A stretch of DNA of 64,000 bases from Clostridium sp. BJN0013 (GTDB taxonomy: Bacteria > Bacillota > Clostridia > Clostridiales > Clostridiaceae): positions 186,001 through 250,000 of the forward strand of contig NZ_CP162495.1 in assembly GCF_040939125.1 (NCBI RefSeq), read 5' to 3'. The notes under the pieces were generated by a model that ran no database searches, was not told where the DNA came from, and saw only the letters and a program-made list of their open reading frames with translations. Shown piece by piece: positions 39,267 to 47,869 of this stretch (position 1 is the first letter of the stretch; each line of letters begins with the position of its first letter). The position numbers and the translations under genes are program-made.

Positions 39267-39471
39267 TTATCCGAAAACAGCAACTAGAACTTAACTACCT
39301 CCAACTTCTTCAAAGTAGGGGAATAAGTACGGCTATGCCCTTTATAAGTTTTTCCCCTAAAGGATAACGTATTCTAAGTGCTAAAGACACTAAGAATACT
39401 GTTAATAAGGTTCAAATGGAGAAAAGCATTCCTTATGAGCAAACTCCACTTGAACCTAACAATCACTTGAT
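39266..39471 (-). repeat. Dispersed hairpin element, long form, copy 6
   Basis: Head ATCAAGTGATTGTTAGGTTC, arms AAGTGGAG and CTCCATTT, where the C-G pair of other copies becomes T-A, a compensated change. The additional cassette lies at 39354-39408, identical to those at 21741 and 28092. Tail ends GGATAAA. The element starts 18 nt after the stop of the 39489 gene, in sense with it. Confidence 0.8.
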
Positions 39472-39488
39472 ATATTAAATATATTATT

Positions 39489-39731
39489 TTAATTTAATAT
39501 GGCTTTTATATTTATCGGGAGATCCTCTTTTATAAAAGGCGCACAAAATTGAAAGACTTTTTCATAACCGCAGTTTGAACATATACAATGGCATATATCA
39601 TAAGGAATATCATCAATTAAAATTTCATTTGAACATTTAATTATATAATTTCCACCACATACTTTACACGGGGTATAATTTATAATTGAATATTCACTTT
39701 CTATGTATTTCATTATATCTTTAATTATCAT
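39489..39731 (-). CDS. Small Cys-rich zinc-ribbon protein
   Basis: 80 residues. CKVCGGNYIIKC (about 22-33) and CHCICSNCG (about 47-55) suggest a zinc ribbon with two knuckles. Good ribosome-binding site GGGAGGCTAACA. No enzyme or DNA-binding domain seen. Function unknown; clostridia carry many such proteins. Confidence 0.6.
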   Translation of the reverse strand: MIIKDIMKYIESEYSIINYTPCKVCGGNYIIKCSNEILIDDIPYDICHCICSNCGYEKVFQFCAPFIKEDLPINIKAILN

Positions 39732-39911
39732 TGTTAGCCTCCCTATAAAAATATCATATCACAAATGGTAACACTCCTGAAAAATATTTTCAATATAAAT
39801 TTTATATATTTTAATTAGTAATTTTATATATGATAACTGTCATATATTAATTATGTAAAAGTAAAATAATTACTTTTTATAAAAATTTTAAGATTAGAAA
39901 GTGAGTCAATT

Positions 39912-40487
39912 ATGATCAATATTATATGGTTTTTTATTTTGGTTTTTGGAATAATATTTGGTATTATCTGTGGTAGAGGAGAAGAGGTATCTAAATCTAT
40001 TATAGCTTCTTCAGATTCAACGGTAAAACTTATAATAAATCTTGTAGGAATAATGTGCCTTTGGTGTGGAGTAATGAAAATAGCAGAAAGAAGTGGACTT
40101 ACGTATAAAATAGCCAAGCTTATGAAGCCAATATTGAAATTATTGTTTAAAAAAGCTGCTAAAGATGAAAAAGCCATGGGGGCAATAGTTATGAATATTA
40201 CTGCCAACATGATGGGATTATCCAATGCAGCTACTCCTTTTGGAATAAAAGCCATGAAGGAATTAAGTCGTTTAAATAATGAAAAAGAAGAAGCCAGTGA
40301 TGATATGGTTCTTTTTCTGATACTAAATGCAGCATGTATACAATTTTTACCTACTACGGTTATTTCCATTAGAGCTGCCATGGGTTCGAGAAATCCTGCA
40401 GAAACAATAATACCAGCGGTAATTAGTACTGCTATAGCTGCAATAGTTGGATTAATATGTTGTAGAATAATGGAAAAATATTTTTGA
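39912..40487 (+). CDS. spmA: Spore maturation protein A
   Basis: 191 residues, five or so membrane segments, with the family motifs ICGRGEEVSKSII, CLWCGVMKIAE, MNITANMMGLSNAATPFGIKAMKEL and NAACIQFLPTTVISIRAA. The nucleoside-recognition/Gate domain fold. With SpmB it helps dehydrate the spore core. The ATG overlaps GTGAGTCAATT. It overlaps the reading frame before spmB. Confidence 0.92.
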   Translation: MINIIWFFILVFGIIFGIICGRGEEVSKSIIASSDSTVKLIINLVGIMCLWCGVMKIAERSGLTYKIAKLMKPILKLLFKKAAKDEKAMGAIVMNITANMMGLSNAATPFGIKAMKELSRLNNEKEEASDDMVLFLILNAACIQFLPTTVISIRAAMGSRNPAETIIPAVISTAIAAIVGLICCRIMEKYF

Positions 40488-40516
40488 TTGGTTTTATAAT
40501 AAAAGGAGGAAAAATT

Positions 40517-41035
40517 TTGAGTTACATAATAAAGAGTATAATACCCATAATTATAGTGTCTGTAGTTACCTATGGAATAATAAAAGAAGTTAAAGTATAT
40601 GAATGTTTTGTAGAAGGTGCTAAAGAAGGTATTGGTATATGTATTAGGATATTTCCATATTTACTGGCAATGCTATTAGCGGTAGGGGTGTTTAGAGAAT
40701 CTAAAGCTTTAGATTATTTCATAGGATTTATAAAACCAATAGTAAACTTTATAGGTATTCCAGCAGAAGTAGTACCGCTTGTATTTATAAAACCTCTATC
40801 AGGAAATGGTGCTCTTGGCGTATTTAGTGAAATACTAAGTAATTTTGGGGCCGATAGTTATATAGGCAGGGTAGCTTCTGTAATTATGGGTTCCACAGAA
40901 ACTATATTTTATACATTAACAGTTTATTTTGGAGCAGTAGGTATAAAAAAAATAAGACATGCCCTTTGGGCAGCTATAATGGCAGATTTGGTTTCAGTAA
41001 TAATGGCAGTAACAGTGGTAAAAATTATGTTTTAA
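40517..41035 (+). CDS. spmB: Spore maturation protein B
   Basis: 172 residues from TTG 40517, seven bases after GGAGG; an earlier in-frame codon at 40484 lies inside spmA without a site. Motifs FVEGAKEGIGICIRIFPYLL, GVFRESKALDYF and LVFIKPLSGNGALGVFSEIL with GSTETIFYTLTVYFGAVGIKK. Gate-domain membrane protein, partner of SpmA. Expressed in the mother cell in related organisms, but no sporulation promoter was identified here. Confidence 0.92.
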   Translation: MSYIIKSIIPIIIVSVVTYGIIKEVKVYECFVEGAKEGIGICIRIFPYLLAMLLAVGVFRESKALDYFIGFIKPIVNFIGIPAEVVPLVFIKPLSGNGALGVFSEILSNFGADSYIGRVASVIMGSTETIFYTLTVYFGAVGIKKIRHALWAAIMADLVSVIMAVTVVKIMF

Positions 41036-41124
41036 TGAGATTTTTTCTATAAAAATATTATGTTTATTTTAAGTCATTAGTTGTATAATATAATTGATAA
41101 TGGTATTTTGAGGTGAGATTGGAA

Positions 41125-41703
41125 TTGTTGAAGTGGAGAGAATTATACGAAGAATGTATAAATTGTAAGAAGTGTGGTTTAGGTGATAATAGAATAAATA
41201 TGGTTTTTGGAGATGGAAATCCTAAGGCAGGTATGGTGTTTATAGGAGAAGCACCTGGAGCAGATGAGGATAGGATAGGATTACCTTTTGTAGGAAGAGC
41301 AGGAAAACTTTTGACTAAAGCTCTTGAAGCACTGGATCTATACAGAAAGAGAGATTATTACATATGTAATATTTGTAAATGCAGACCTAAAAATAATAGA
41401 ACTCCTTATGAAGATGAAGAAAAGACATGTCTTCCTTATTTAAGAAATCAAGTAGCACTTATAAAGCCTAAAATAATAGTTTGTCTTGGGGCTACCGCAA
41501 TGGGCTGTATATTAGGGAAGGATTGGAGAATTACACGAGATAGGGGAAAGTGGGTTGAAAGAAAAGGATTTTATATAACTACTACTTTTCATCCTTCCGC
41601 TATATTGAGAGATGAGAATAAAAAACCTTTATTTTGGCAAGACTTAAAAAATATAAGAAAAAAATATGAAGAAGTATTTCAAGTAAAAAATGTTGACACA
41701 TAA
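41125..41703 (+). CDS. Family 4 uracil-DNA glycosylase, Fe-S type
   Basis: About 192 residues. Several TTG and a GTG compete as start; TTG 41125, eight bases after AGGTGA, is preferred. The four Fe-S Cys are in place: CINCKKC (about 12-18) and the later CKCRP plus EKTC (about 90-110). GEAPGADEDRIGLPFVGRAG binds the DNA base pocket, NNRTP follows, and FHPSAIL carries the catalytic loop His. Removes uracil from DNA. Canonical counterpart of the divergent paralog at 3065. Confidence 0.9.
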   Translation: MLKWRELYEECINCKKCGLGDNRINMVFGDGNPKAGMVFIGEAPGADEDRIGLPFVGRAGKLLTKALEALDLYRKRDYYICNICKCRPKNNRTPYEDEEKTCLPYLRNQVALIKPKIIVCLGATAMGCILGKDWRITRDRGKWVERKGFYITTTFHPSAILRDENKKPLFWQDLKNIRKKYEEVFQVKNVDT

Positions 41704-41721
41704 AAGTATATAACATATTAT
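41693..41721 (+). promoter_or_regulatory. metG promoter
   Basis: TTGACA (41693-41698), 17-base spacer, TATTAT (41716-41721), overlapping the end of the uracil-DNA glycosylase gene. Confidence 0.85.
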
Positions 41722-42000
41722 AGTGTTAAATACCATGAAGGAAAGAGTAGTAAATTAATTTTGTACAAAGAGAGTCGACAATTTGGTGAAAGTCGAAAGC
41801 AAAATAGTTTATGAATATGGCTCTGGAGTATACCATTTGAAGTAGTGAAATTAATATTAGGATGGTACGGCATCAACCGTTATATTGAAAGGTAATATTA
41901 TTTACTTACAAATGTCTTTATTGTGAGATAAAGATGAAATAGAGTGGTAAAGCGTATTCTACGCCTCTATATGAAGAAAGTTTTCATATAGAGGTTTTTA
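41722..42000 (+). promoter_or_regulatory. T-box riboswitch, Met specifier, before metG
   Basis: Stem I elements AGAGAGTCGAC and GGTGAAAGTCGA, then the specifier loop with TGAATATGGCTCTGGAG containing ATG, matching the downstream methionyl-tRNA synthetase. The T-box core reads AGAGTGGTAAAGCG (41941-41954), a variant of the AGGGTGGTACCGCG consensus. The terminator stem is CCTCTATATGAA / TTTCATATAGAGG followed by TTTTTA (41964-42000). Uncharged tRNA-Met is expected to favour antitermination. Confidence 0.88.
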
Positions 42001-42038
42001 TTTTTAATATAAATTATAAGAGAAAGGAAGAAATAAAC

Positions 42039-43973
42039 ATGACTAAAGGAACATATTACATTACTACACCTATTTATTATCCATCGGCAAATCTTCATAT
42101 AGGTAATACATATACTACTGTTGCAGCAGATGCCCTTGCTAGATTTAAAAGGATTACTGGTTATGATGTAATGCTTTTAACGGGTACAGATGAACATGGA
42201 CAAAAGATTCAAAGACTGGCAGAGGCTAAGGGAGTTACTCCTAAAGAGTATGTAGATGAAATAGTGGCTGGAATTAAAGAATTGTGGGAAATAATGAATA
42301 TAAAGTATGATAAATTTATAAGAACTACAGAAAAATATCATATAACGGCAGTTCAAAAAATATTTAAAAAATTATATGATCAAGGAGATATATACAAGGG
42401 AAATTATGAAGGATGGTATTGTACACCTTGTGAATCGTTTTGGACTGAAACTCAATTGATAGACGGAAAATGTCCTGATTGTGGCAGAGCAGTTGAAAAA
42501 GCTAAAGAGGAAGCGTATTTCTTTAAAATGTCAAAATATGCACCTAATCTTATAAAACATATTGAAACTCATCCTGAATTTATACAACCTGAGTCCAGAA
42601 AAAATGAAATGTTAAATAACTTCTTGAAACCAGGGCTTCAGGATCTTTGTGTTTCAAGAACTTCTTTTGACTGGGGAATACCTGTAACCTTTGATAACAA
42701 GCATGTAATATATGTATGGATAGATGCACTAGCAAATTATATAACAGCTCTAGGATATGGTAGTGAAGATGACAAGTTGTATAAAAAATATTGGCCGGCA
42801 AATGTACATTTGGTAGGTAAAGATATATTAAGATTTCATACAATTTATTGGCCTATAATGCTTATGGCTTTAGGAGAAGAAGTACCGGAAAAGGTATTTG
42901 GACATGGTTGGCTTCTAGTAGATGGAGGGAAAATGTCAAAATCTAAGGGAAATGTAGTAGATCCTGTAGTTTTAGTAAATCATTTTGGTACGGATGCAGT
43001 TAGATATTATTTGCTCAGAGAAATTCCTTTTGGTGCTGATGGACTGTTTAATAATGAGATATTCATAAAGAAAATTAACTCAGATTTAGCAAATGATTTA
43101 GGAAATTTATTATCAAGGACCTGTACTATGATAGAAAAATATTTTGATGGCATTATGCCAGCACCAAAAGAAAAGGAAGATATAGATGACGAACTTATAA
43201 GTTTAGCTTTGGATACACCTATAAAAATAGAGAAACATATGGATCATTTAAGAATACCCGAGGCATTAGACAACATATGGGAACTTATATCAAGAACTAA
43301 TAAATATATAGATGAAACTACTCCATGGATATTAGCCAAAGATGAAAGTAAAAAGGATAGATTGGGAACGGTACTTTACAATCTTTCAGAATCATTAAGG
43401 ATAATATCTGTATGCCTTTGTGCATTTCTTCCTGAAACCAGTGAAAAAATCTATAAACAGCTTAATGTAGAGGTTACATCTTGGGACAGCATAGCTTCTT
43501 TTGATGGAACTAGGTCAGGAACTAAAGTAAATAAAGGAGATATATTATTTCCTAGAATAGATGTGGATAAAAAGATAGAAGAGTTAAATAGTCTAAAAGA
43601 AGAAAAAAGTGCCCAGCAGAATTTTAAAGTAGAACCTATAAAAGAAGAAATAACCATAGATGACTTTGAAAAATTAGATCTTAGGGTTGCAAGAGTATTG
43701 GAATGTGAGGCCATAAAAGGCTCTAAAAAGTTACTTAAACTGCAGCTTGAATTAGGGCAGGAAAAAAGGCAGGTAATATCAGGTATATCTAAATATTATA
43801 AACCAGAAGAACTTTTAGGAAAGTATGTGGTGGTTGTAGCAAATTTAAAGCCAGTAAGATTAAAGGGAGAGCTCTCAGAAGGAATGATATTATGTGCAGC
43901 TTCAAATGATGACAGTAAATTATTTACAGTATCTATTCAAGGAGAACTTCCTACTGGGAGTATAGTAAAATAA
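42039..43973 (+). CDS. metG: Methionyl-tRNA synthetase
   Basis: 644 residues. HIGH motif as NLHIGNTYTT, a zinc knuckle with CTPCESFW and CPDCGR (four-Cys type), WIDALANYITALGYG, and KMSKSKGNVVDP. A C-terminal tRNA-binding (EMAP II-like) domain (about 540-644) has DLRVARVLECEAIKGSKKLL and LKPVRLKGELSEGMIL. Full-length bacterial type with its own tRNA-binding domain. Controlled by the T-box directly upstream. AGAAAGGAAGAAATAAAC precedes ATG. Confidence 0.95.
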   Translation: MTKGTYYITTPIYYPSANLHIGNTYTTVAADALARFKRITGYDVMLLTGTDEHGQKIQRLAEAKGVTPKEYVDEIVAGIKELWEIMNIKYDKFIRTTEKYHITAVQKIFKKLYDQGDIYKGNYEGWYCTPCESFWTETQLIDGKCPDCGRAVEKAKEEAYFFKMSKYAPNLIKHIETHPEFIQPESRKNEMLNNFLKPGLQDLCVSRTSFDWGIPVTFDNKHVIYVWIDALANYITALGYGSEDDKLYKKYWPANVHLVGKDILRFHTIYWPIMLMALGEEVPEKVFGHGWLLVDGGKMSKSKGNVVDPVVLVNHFGTDAVRYYLLREIPFGADGLFNNEIFIKKINSDLANDLGNLLSRTCTMIEKYFDGIMPAPKEKEDIDDELISLALDTPIKIEKHMDHLRIPEALDNIWELISRTNKYIDETTPWILAKDESKKDRLGTVLYNLSESLRIISVCLCAFLPETSEKIYKQLNVEVTSWDSIASFDGTRSGTKVNKGDILFPRIDVDKKIEELNSLKEEKSAQQNFKVEPIKEEITIDDFEKLDLRVARVLECEAIKGSKKLLKLQLELGQEKRQVISGISKYYKPEELLGKYVVVVANLKPVRLKGELSEGMILCAASNDDSKLFTVSIQGELPTGSIVK

Positions 43974-43999
43974 ATATAGAATTTCTAACTTGAATAAAG

Positions 44000-44077
44000 G
44001 TTAATTGAGAATTAAGAGAGAATAATTCAAGATTGTAGATTATTTTTTACAATTTGAAACTTTAATTCTTAATTAAC
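44000..44077. repeat. Long imperfect hairpin between metG and tatD
   Basis: GTTAATTGAGAATTAAG at 44000 pairs with CTTTAATTCTTAATTAAC ending 44077, and inside it TTCAAGATTGTA pairs with TTACAATTTGAA. About 78 bases fold into a nearly continuous AT-rich hairpin. It could be a MITE-like element or a terminator for metG. It has a TTGA-rich style similar to part of the rRNA spacer. Confidence 0.55.
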
Positions 44078-44124
44078 AATATATCTATAGGAAGAATTTA
44101 ATTTTAAAATGGAGAGGAGTCAAT

Positions 44125-44898
44125 ATGAAATTAAATATATTTGATGCCCATGCACATTATGATGATGAACAATTTGACGGGGATAGGAATATAGTGATAA
44201 ATGAATTGAGAAAAAATAATATAGTTGGAGTATTAAATTGTGGATCTTCTATAGAGGGAGCCAGAACTTCTGTTAAACTAGCAAATGAACAGGATATATT
44301 TTATGCAGCAGTAGGCATACATCCAGAATATGCAGATAGATTTGCCTACAATACAGAAAATGAGTTAAAAATTATGGCTCAAAATGAAAAAGTAAGGGCC
44401 ATTGGAGAAATAGGTCTTGATTATTATTATAAAGAAAATCCACCTAAAGAAATACAAAAATCTATATTTATAAGACAAATGGAATTAGCAAAAGAGTTAG
44501 ACCTTCCTGTGATCATACATGATAGAGAAGCACACAAAGATGTTTTAGATATAATAAAACAATTTAAAGGTGTTGTTGGAGAGATACATTGTTTTTCAGG
44601 AAGTGTGGAATTTGCAAAAGAATGTATAGACCTAGGTTATTATATAGGATTTACTGGGGTAGTGACTTTTAAAAATGCAAAAAAGTCATTGGATGTAGTA
44701 AGGGAAATACCTATTGATAGAATTTTAGTGGAAACTGATTGTCCTTATATGGCTCCTGTACCTTTTAGGGGAAAGAGGAATAGATCAGAATATATAAAGT
44801 TTATTATATCAAAAATAGCGGAAATAAGAGGAATTACAGAAGAAGAAATGAGTAAAATAACAATTTCTAATATTAAACATCTTCTTAACCTAACATAA
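44125..44898 (+). CDS. tatD: TatD-family metal-dependent deoxyribonuclease
   Basis: 257 residues. FDAHAHYDDEQF (HxH metal site), AIGEIGLDYYY, IIHDREAHKDV, IHCFSGSVEFA and VETDCPYMAPVPFRGKRN, all conserved in the TatD TIM-barrel family. Likely a 3'-5' exonuclease or D-aminoacyl-tRNA deacylase-like enzyme, depending on the subfamily. Follows metG as yabD follows metS in Bacillus. ATG after GGAGAGGAGTCAAT. Confidence 0.92.
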   Translation: MKLNIFDAHAHYDDEQFDGDRNIVINELRKNNIVGVLNCGSSIEGARTSVKLANEQDIFYAAVGIHPEYADRFAYNTENELKIMAQNEKVRAIGEIGLDYYYKENPPKEIQKSIFIRQMELAKELDLPVIIHDREAHKDVLDIIKQFKGVVGEIHCFSGSVEFAKECIDLGYYIGFTGVVTFKNAKKSLDVVREIPIDRILVETDCPYMAPVPFRGKRNRSEYIKFIISKIAEIRGITEEEMSKITISNIKHLLNLT

Positions 44899-45201
44899 TA
44901 TTTATAAATAGGAATATACTATAATTGTATCCATTAGTTACCTCATAAGTAATTTAAAATATATTTATAACATAAGATGTAATAAAACTATAATAATACC
45001 ACCTGAAAAATAACATAAATTGTAATTTTAAAATATAATTTAGCTTTGTAATTAGGCATAAATTATTTATTTACCTAAATTTAGGTATAAATTTACACTG
45101 TATTAATTAATAATATTGGTATCATAAATAAATATTTTTTATTTATAGTTTATGCACAAAGCTGCATTTAGAATTTTTTTACAATTTATCCTGGGCGATA
45201 T

Positions 45202-45230
45202 TTGACATAAATTTAAGATCCGTTTATAAT
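45202..45230 (+). promoter_or_regulatory. Promoter of the 3D-domain protein gene
   Basis: TTGACA (45202-45207), 17-base spacer, TATAAT (45225-45230), 36 nt before the start. Flanked by CTGGGC (45191) and GCCCAG (45246), an inverted repeat that might be regulatory. The preceding gap from 44899 is AT-rich with no gene. Confidence 0.8.
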
Positions 45231-45265
45231 GAGGTATGTCGCTCTTGCCCAGAGGAGGTATTTTT

Positions 45266-46321
45266 ATGATGGAAAAGTTTAAAACTTACTTAAAGAAATA
45301 TTTTTCCGACGGTCCCAAGGTAGAATCTATTATAGTTATAAGTTTAACAATAAGTTTAGTAGTTATAAGTTTAACAATATTTTATATGATAAAAACGATA
45401 ACTATTTCAGTAGATGGCAGTGACAAAAAAATTGCCACGTTTGGTGGTACTTACAAAGAAGTTTTGGATAATAATGGAATTAAATTGGGATCAAAGGATA
45501 AGGTAAAGCCTAGTCTAGACAGTAGAGTGAAAGATAAAAGTAAATTATCAATTATAAGGGCAGTACCAATTGAAGTAAAAGTGGATGGTAAAAAATTAAA
45601 TATAGAGTCTGCTGAACATAATGTTAAAGATATGTTACGGGCAGAAAAAATTCAACTTTCAAATCTTGATAAAGTATATCCATCTAAAGATTATGCAATT
45701 AAAAAAGGATTAAAAGTAGTAGTGACTAGGGTGAAGACTAAAGACGTAAAAGAGATTACAAATATAGACTATGATATAGTTATAAAAAATGATAGTGAAA
45801 TTGAAAGTGGGGCCAAGAAGGTTCTACAAGAGGGGCAAAATGGAGAAAAACAAACTATTACCAGAATAATATATGAGGATGATAAAGAAGTTTCTAGAAA
45901 GGTTATCAGTGAAATTGTAGAAAAAGAACCAGTGCAGCAGATAGTAGCTGTAGGAACATTAAATAGTGACTATACCCTTTCTAGAGGGGGAAATTTTAGT
46001 TATGCTAAATTCTTGCAAATGAAAGCAACTGCATATACTGCGGACTATGAAAGTACAGGCAAAGGACCTGGGCATCCGGATTTTGGCATAACAGCCTCAG
46101 GAACTGTAGCTCGAAGAAGCAGTGGAGGCTACAGCTCTGTAGCAGTTGATCCTAGAGTGATACCGCTTGGTACCAAACTTTATATAGAAGGTTATGGATA
46201 TGCCATAGCTGAAGATACAGGAGGTGCCATTAAAGGTAATAGGGTAGATTTGTTTTTTAATTCTGCTTCTGAAGCAAATAACTGGGGCGTGCGATGGATT
46301 AATGTTTATGTTATGGATTAG
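45266..46321 (+). CDS. YabE-like membrane-anchored 3D-domain protein (DUF348/G5/3D)
   Basis: 351 residues from ATG 45266, seven bases after GGAGG. An N-terminal transmembrane anchor (about 20-45) precedes two DUF348 repeats (about 48-150), a G5-like domain (about 160-240) and a C-terminal 3D domain (about 265-350) with MKATAYTADYESTGKGPGHP, GYSSVAVDPRVIPLGTKLYI, GYAIAEDTGGAIKGNRVDLF. The three Asp of the 3D motif are conserved, as in Rpf-like cell-wall lytic transglycosylases such as YabE and Stps. In Bacillus yabE lies next to rnmV as here. Confidence 0.9.
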   Translation: MMEKFKTYLKKYFSDGPKVESIIVISLTISLVVISLTIFYMIKTITISVDGSDKKIATFGGTYKEVLDNNGIKLGSKDKVKPSLDSRVKDKSKLSIIRAVPIEVKVDGKKLNIESAEHNVKDMLRAEKIQLSNLDKVYPSKDYAIKKGLKVVVTRVKTKDVKEITNIDYDIVIKNDSEIESGAKKVLQEGQNGEKQTITRIIYEDDKEVSRKVISEIVEKEPVQQIVAVGTLNSDYTLSRGGNFSYAKFLQMKATAYTADYESTGKGPGHPDFGITASGTVARRSSGGYSSVAVDPRVIPLGTKLYIEGYGYAIAEDTGGAIKGNRVDLFFNSASEANNWGVRWINVYVMD

Positions 46322-46343
46322 GGGCATGTGCTCCTCTTTTTTC
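46320..46343 (+). terminator. Terminator after 3D-domain protein gene
   Basis: AGGGGC, loop ATGT, GCTCCT, then CTTTTTTC; starts inside the stop codon. Confidence 0.6.
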
Positions 46344-46379
46344 TTTTAATAGGAAAATTAAATATTAATGGGGGAAAAT

Positions 46380-46940
46380 ATGATTAAAGAAGTAATAGTT
46401 GTTGAAGGAAAGGACGATATATCTGCAGTTAAAAGAGCCGTAGATGCAGAATTGATAGCTGTAGGTGGTTTTGGAATAAATAGAAAGGTTATTGATGAAA
46501 TAAAAGAAGCTCAAAATAGACAGGGTGTAATAGTTATGACAGATCCGGACTTTGCAGGAGAAAAAATAAGGAAAATCATATCTAAAAGAGTTAAAGGTAT
46601 AAAGCATGCCTATATATCTCAAGAAGATGGGATAAAAAACGGTAATATTGGTATTGAAAACGCATTACCAGAAACTATAATAAATGCTTTGAAAAATGCT
46701 AAGTGTGAATTGAAAGAGAAGAGAAAAGAATTTAAAGTAGAAGATATGGTATTTTTTCAGCTTACAGGAGGTGCAAAATCTAAAATGAAAAGAGATATGC
46801 TTGGTAAAGAGTTAGGTATAGGATATTGTAATTCATCCCAATTTCTAAAAAGACTAAATAATTATGGCATAGCAAGAGAGGAGTTTGAAAAAGCTATAGA
46901 TAAAGTAAGTAATCTAATAAAGGAGAAAGAAAATGAATAA
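46380..46940 (+). CDS. rnmV: Ribonuclease M5 (5S rRNA maturase)
   Basis: 186 residues from ATG 46380, five bases after GGGGG; the ATG at 46368 is part of the ribosome-binding site region. Toprim domain: [13 protein letters not shown] (catalytic Glu) and [15 protein letters not shown] (DxD). It cleaves 5S precursor ends in low-G+C bacteria. Overlaps rsmA by 8 nt. Confidence 0.92.
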   Translation: MIKEVIVVEGKDDISAVKRAVDAELIAVGGFGINRKVIDEIKEAQNRQGVIVMTDPDFAGEKIRKIISKRVKGIKHAYISQEDGIKNGNIGIENALPETIINALKNAKCELKEKRKEFKVEDMVFFQLTGGAKSKMKRDMLGKELGIGYCNSSQFLKRLNNYGIAREEFEKAIDKVSNLIKEKENE

Positions 46941-47778
46941 TTTATCTACTAGAGAAATAGTGGAAAAATATAATTTTAGATTTTCGAAAAATTTAGGACA
47001 AAATTTTTTAATAGATAATTCTGTATTACATGACATATTGGAAGGCACGGATATAAATAAAAATGATTTTATTATAGAAATAGGACCAGGAGTAGGCACG
47101 TTAACAAAAGAACTTTTAAAAAGGGCTAAAAAAGTTTGTGCTATAGAACTGGATTCAGATTTAATTGCCATACTAAAAGAAGAATTAAAATATTATCCTA
47201 ATTTTGAATTAATACATAAAGATGTACTAAAGATAAATTTTAACAAAATAATAAAGGATGAATCAAGTGTAAAAATTGTGGCTAATCTTCCATATTATAT
47301 TACTACTCCTATTATTTCAAAACTTTTAAATAATCATTATAATTTCAAAACTTTAACTATAATGATTCAAAGAGAAGTAGGTGAAAGAATAGTATCAGAG
47401 CCTAATTGTAAGCAATATGGGGCACTTTCTTTATTGGTTCAGTATTATTGTAGTGTAGAAATACTTAGAAAAGTTAGTCCCTATGCATTTATTCCATCAC
47501 CTAAAGTTGATTCTATAGTTATAAAATTAACTAAGTTAAAAAGTCCTAAAGTTAAAATTAAAAGTGAAGATTTATTTTTTAGGGTAATAAGATGTTCTTT
47601 TAATATGAGAAGAAAAACTTTATGGAATGCCTTAAAAACCTTAAAGCTATCTAAGGAATATATGGAAAAAGCATTTAATAAAGCTGGAATAGATCCCAAG
47701 AGACGGGGAGAGACTCTTTCTATAGAGGAATTTGGCGTATTGTCAGATTGTATATATGAATTAACATACAGGGTATAA
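46933..47778 (+). CDS. rsmA: 16S rRNA (adenine(1518)-N6/adenine(1519)-N6)-dimethyltransferase
   Basis: 281 residues. [31 protein letters not shown] (SAM motif), [17 protein letters not shown] (NLPY catalytic motif) and QREVGERI. Dimethylates A1518 and A1519 of 16S; loss gives kasugamycin resistance. Coupled to rnmV by overlap, the same order as in Bacillus. Confidence 0.95.
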   Translation: MNNLSTREIVEKYNFRFSKNLGQNFLIDNSVLHDILEGTDINKNDFIIEIGPGVGTLTKELLKRAKKVCAIELDSDLIAILKEELKYYPNFELIHKDVLKINFNKIIKDESSVKIVANLPYYITTPIISKLLNNHYNFKTLTIMIQREVGERIVSEPNCKQYGALSLLVQYYCSVEILRKVSPYAFIPSPKVDSIVIKLTKLKSPKVKIKSEDLFFRVIRCSFNMRRKTLWNALKTLKLSKEYMEKAFNKAGIDPKRRGETLSIEEFGVLSDCIYELTYRV

Positions 47779-47869
47779 CATGTTTTCTAACTGAGGATAA
47801 AACTATTTGTTCACTTTTTGAGAGTTATCTCATATATTATAATGAAGATAATATATGGAGGTATAGAAG

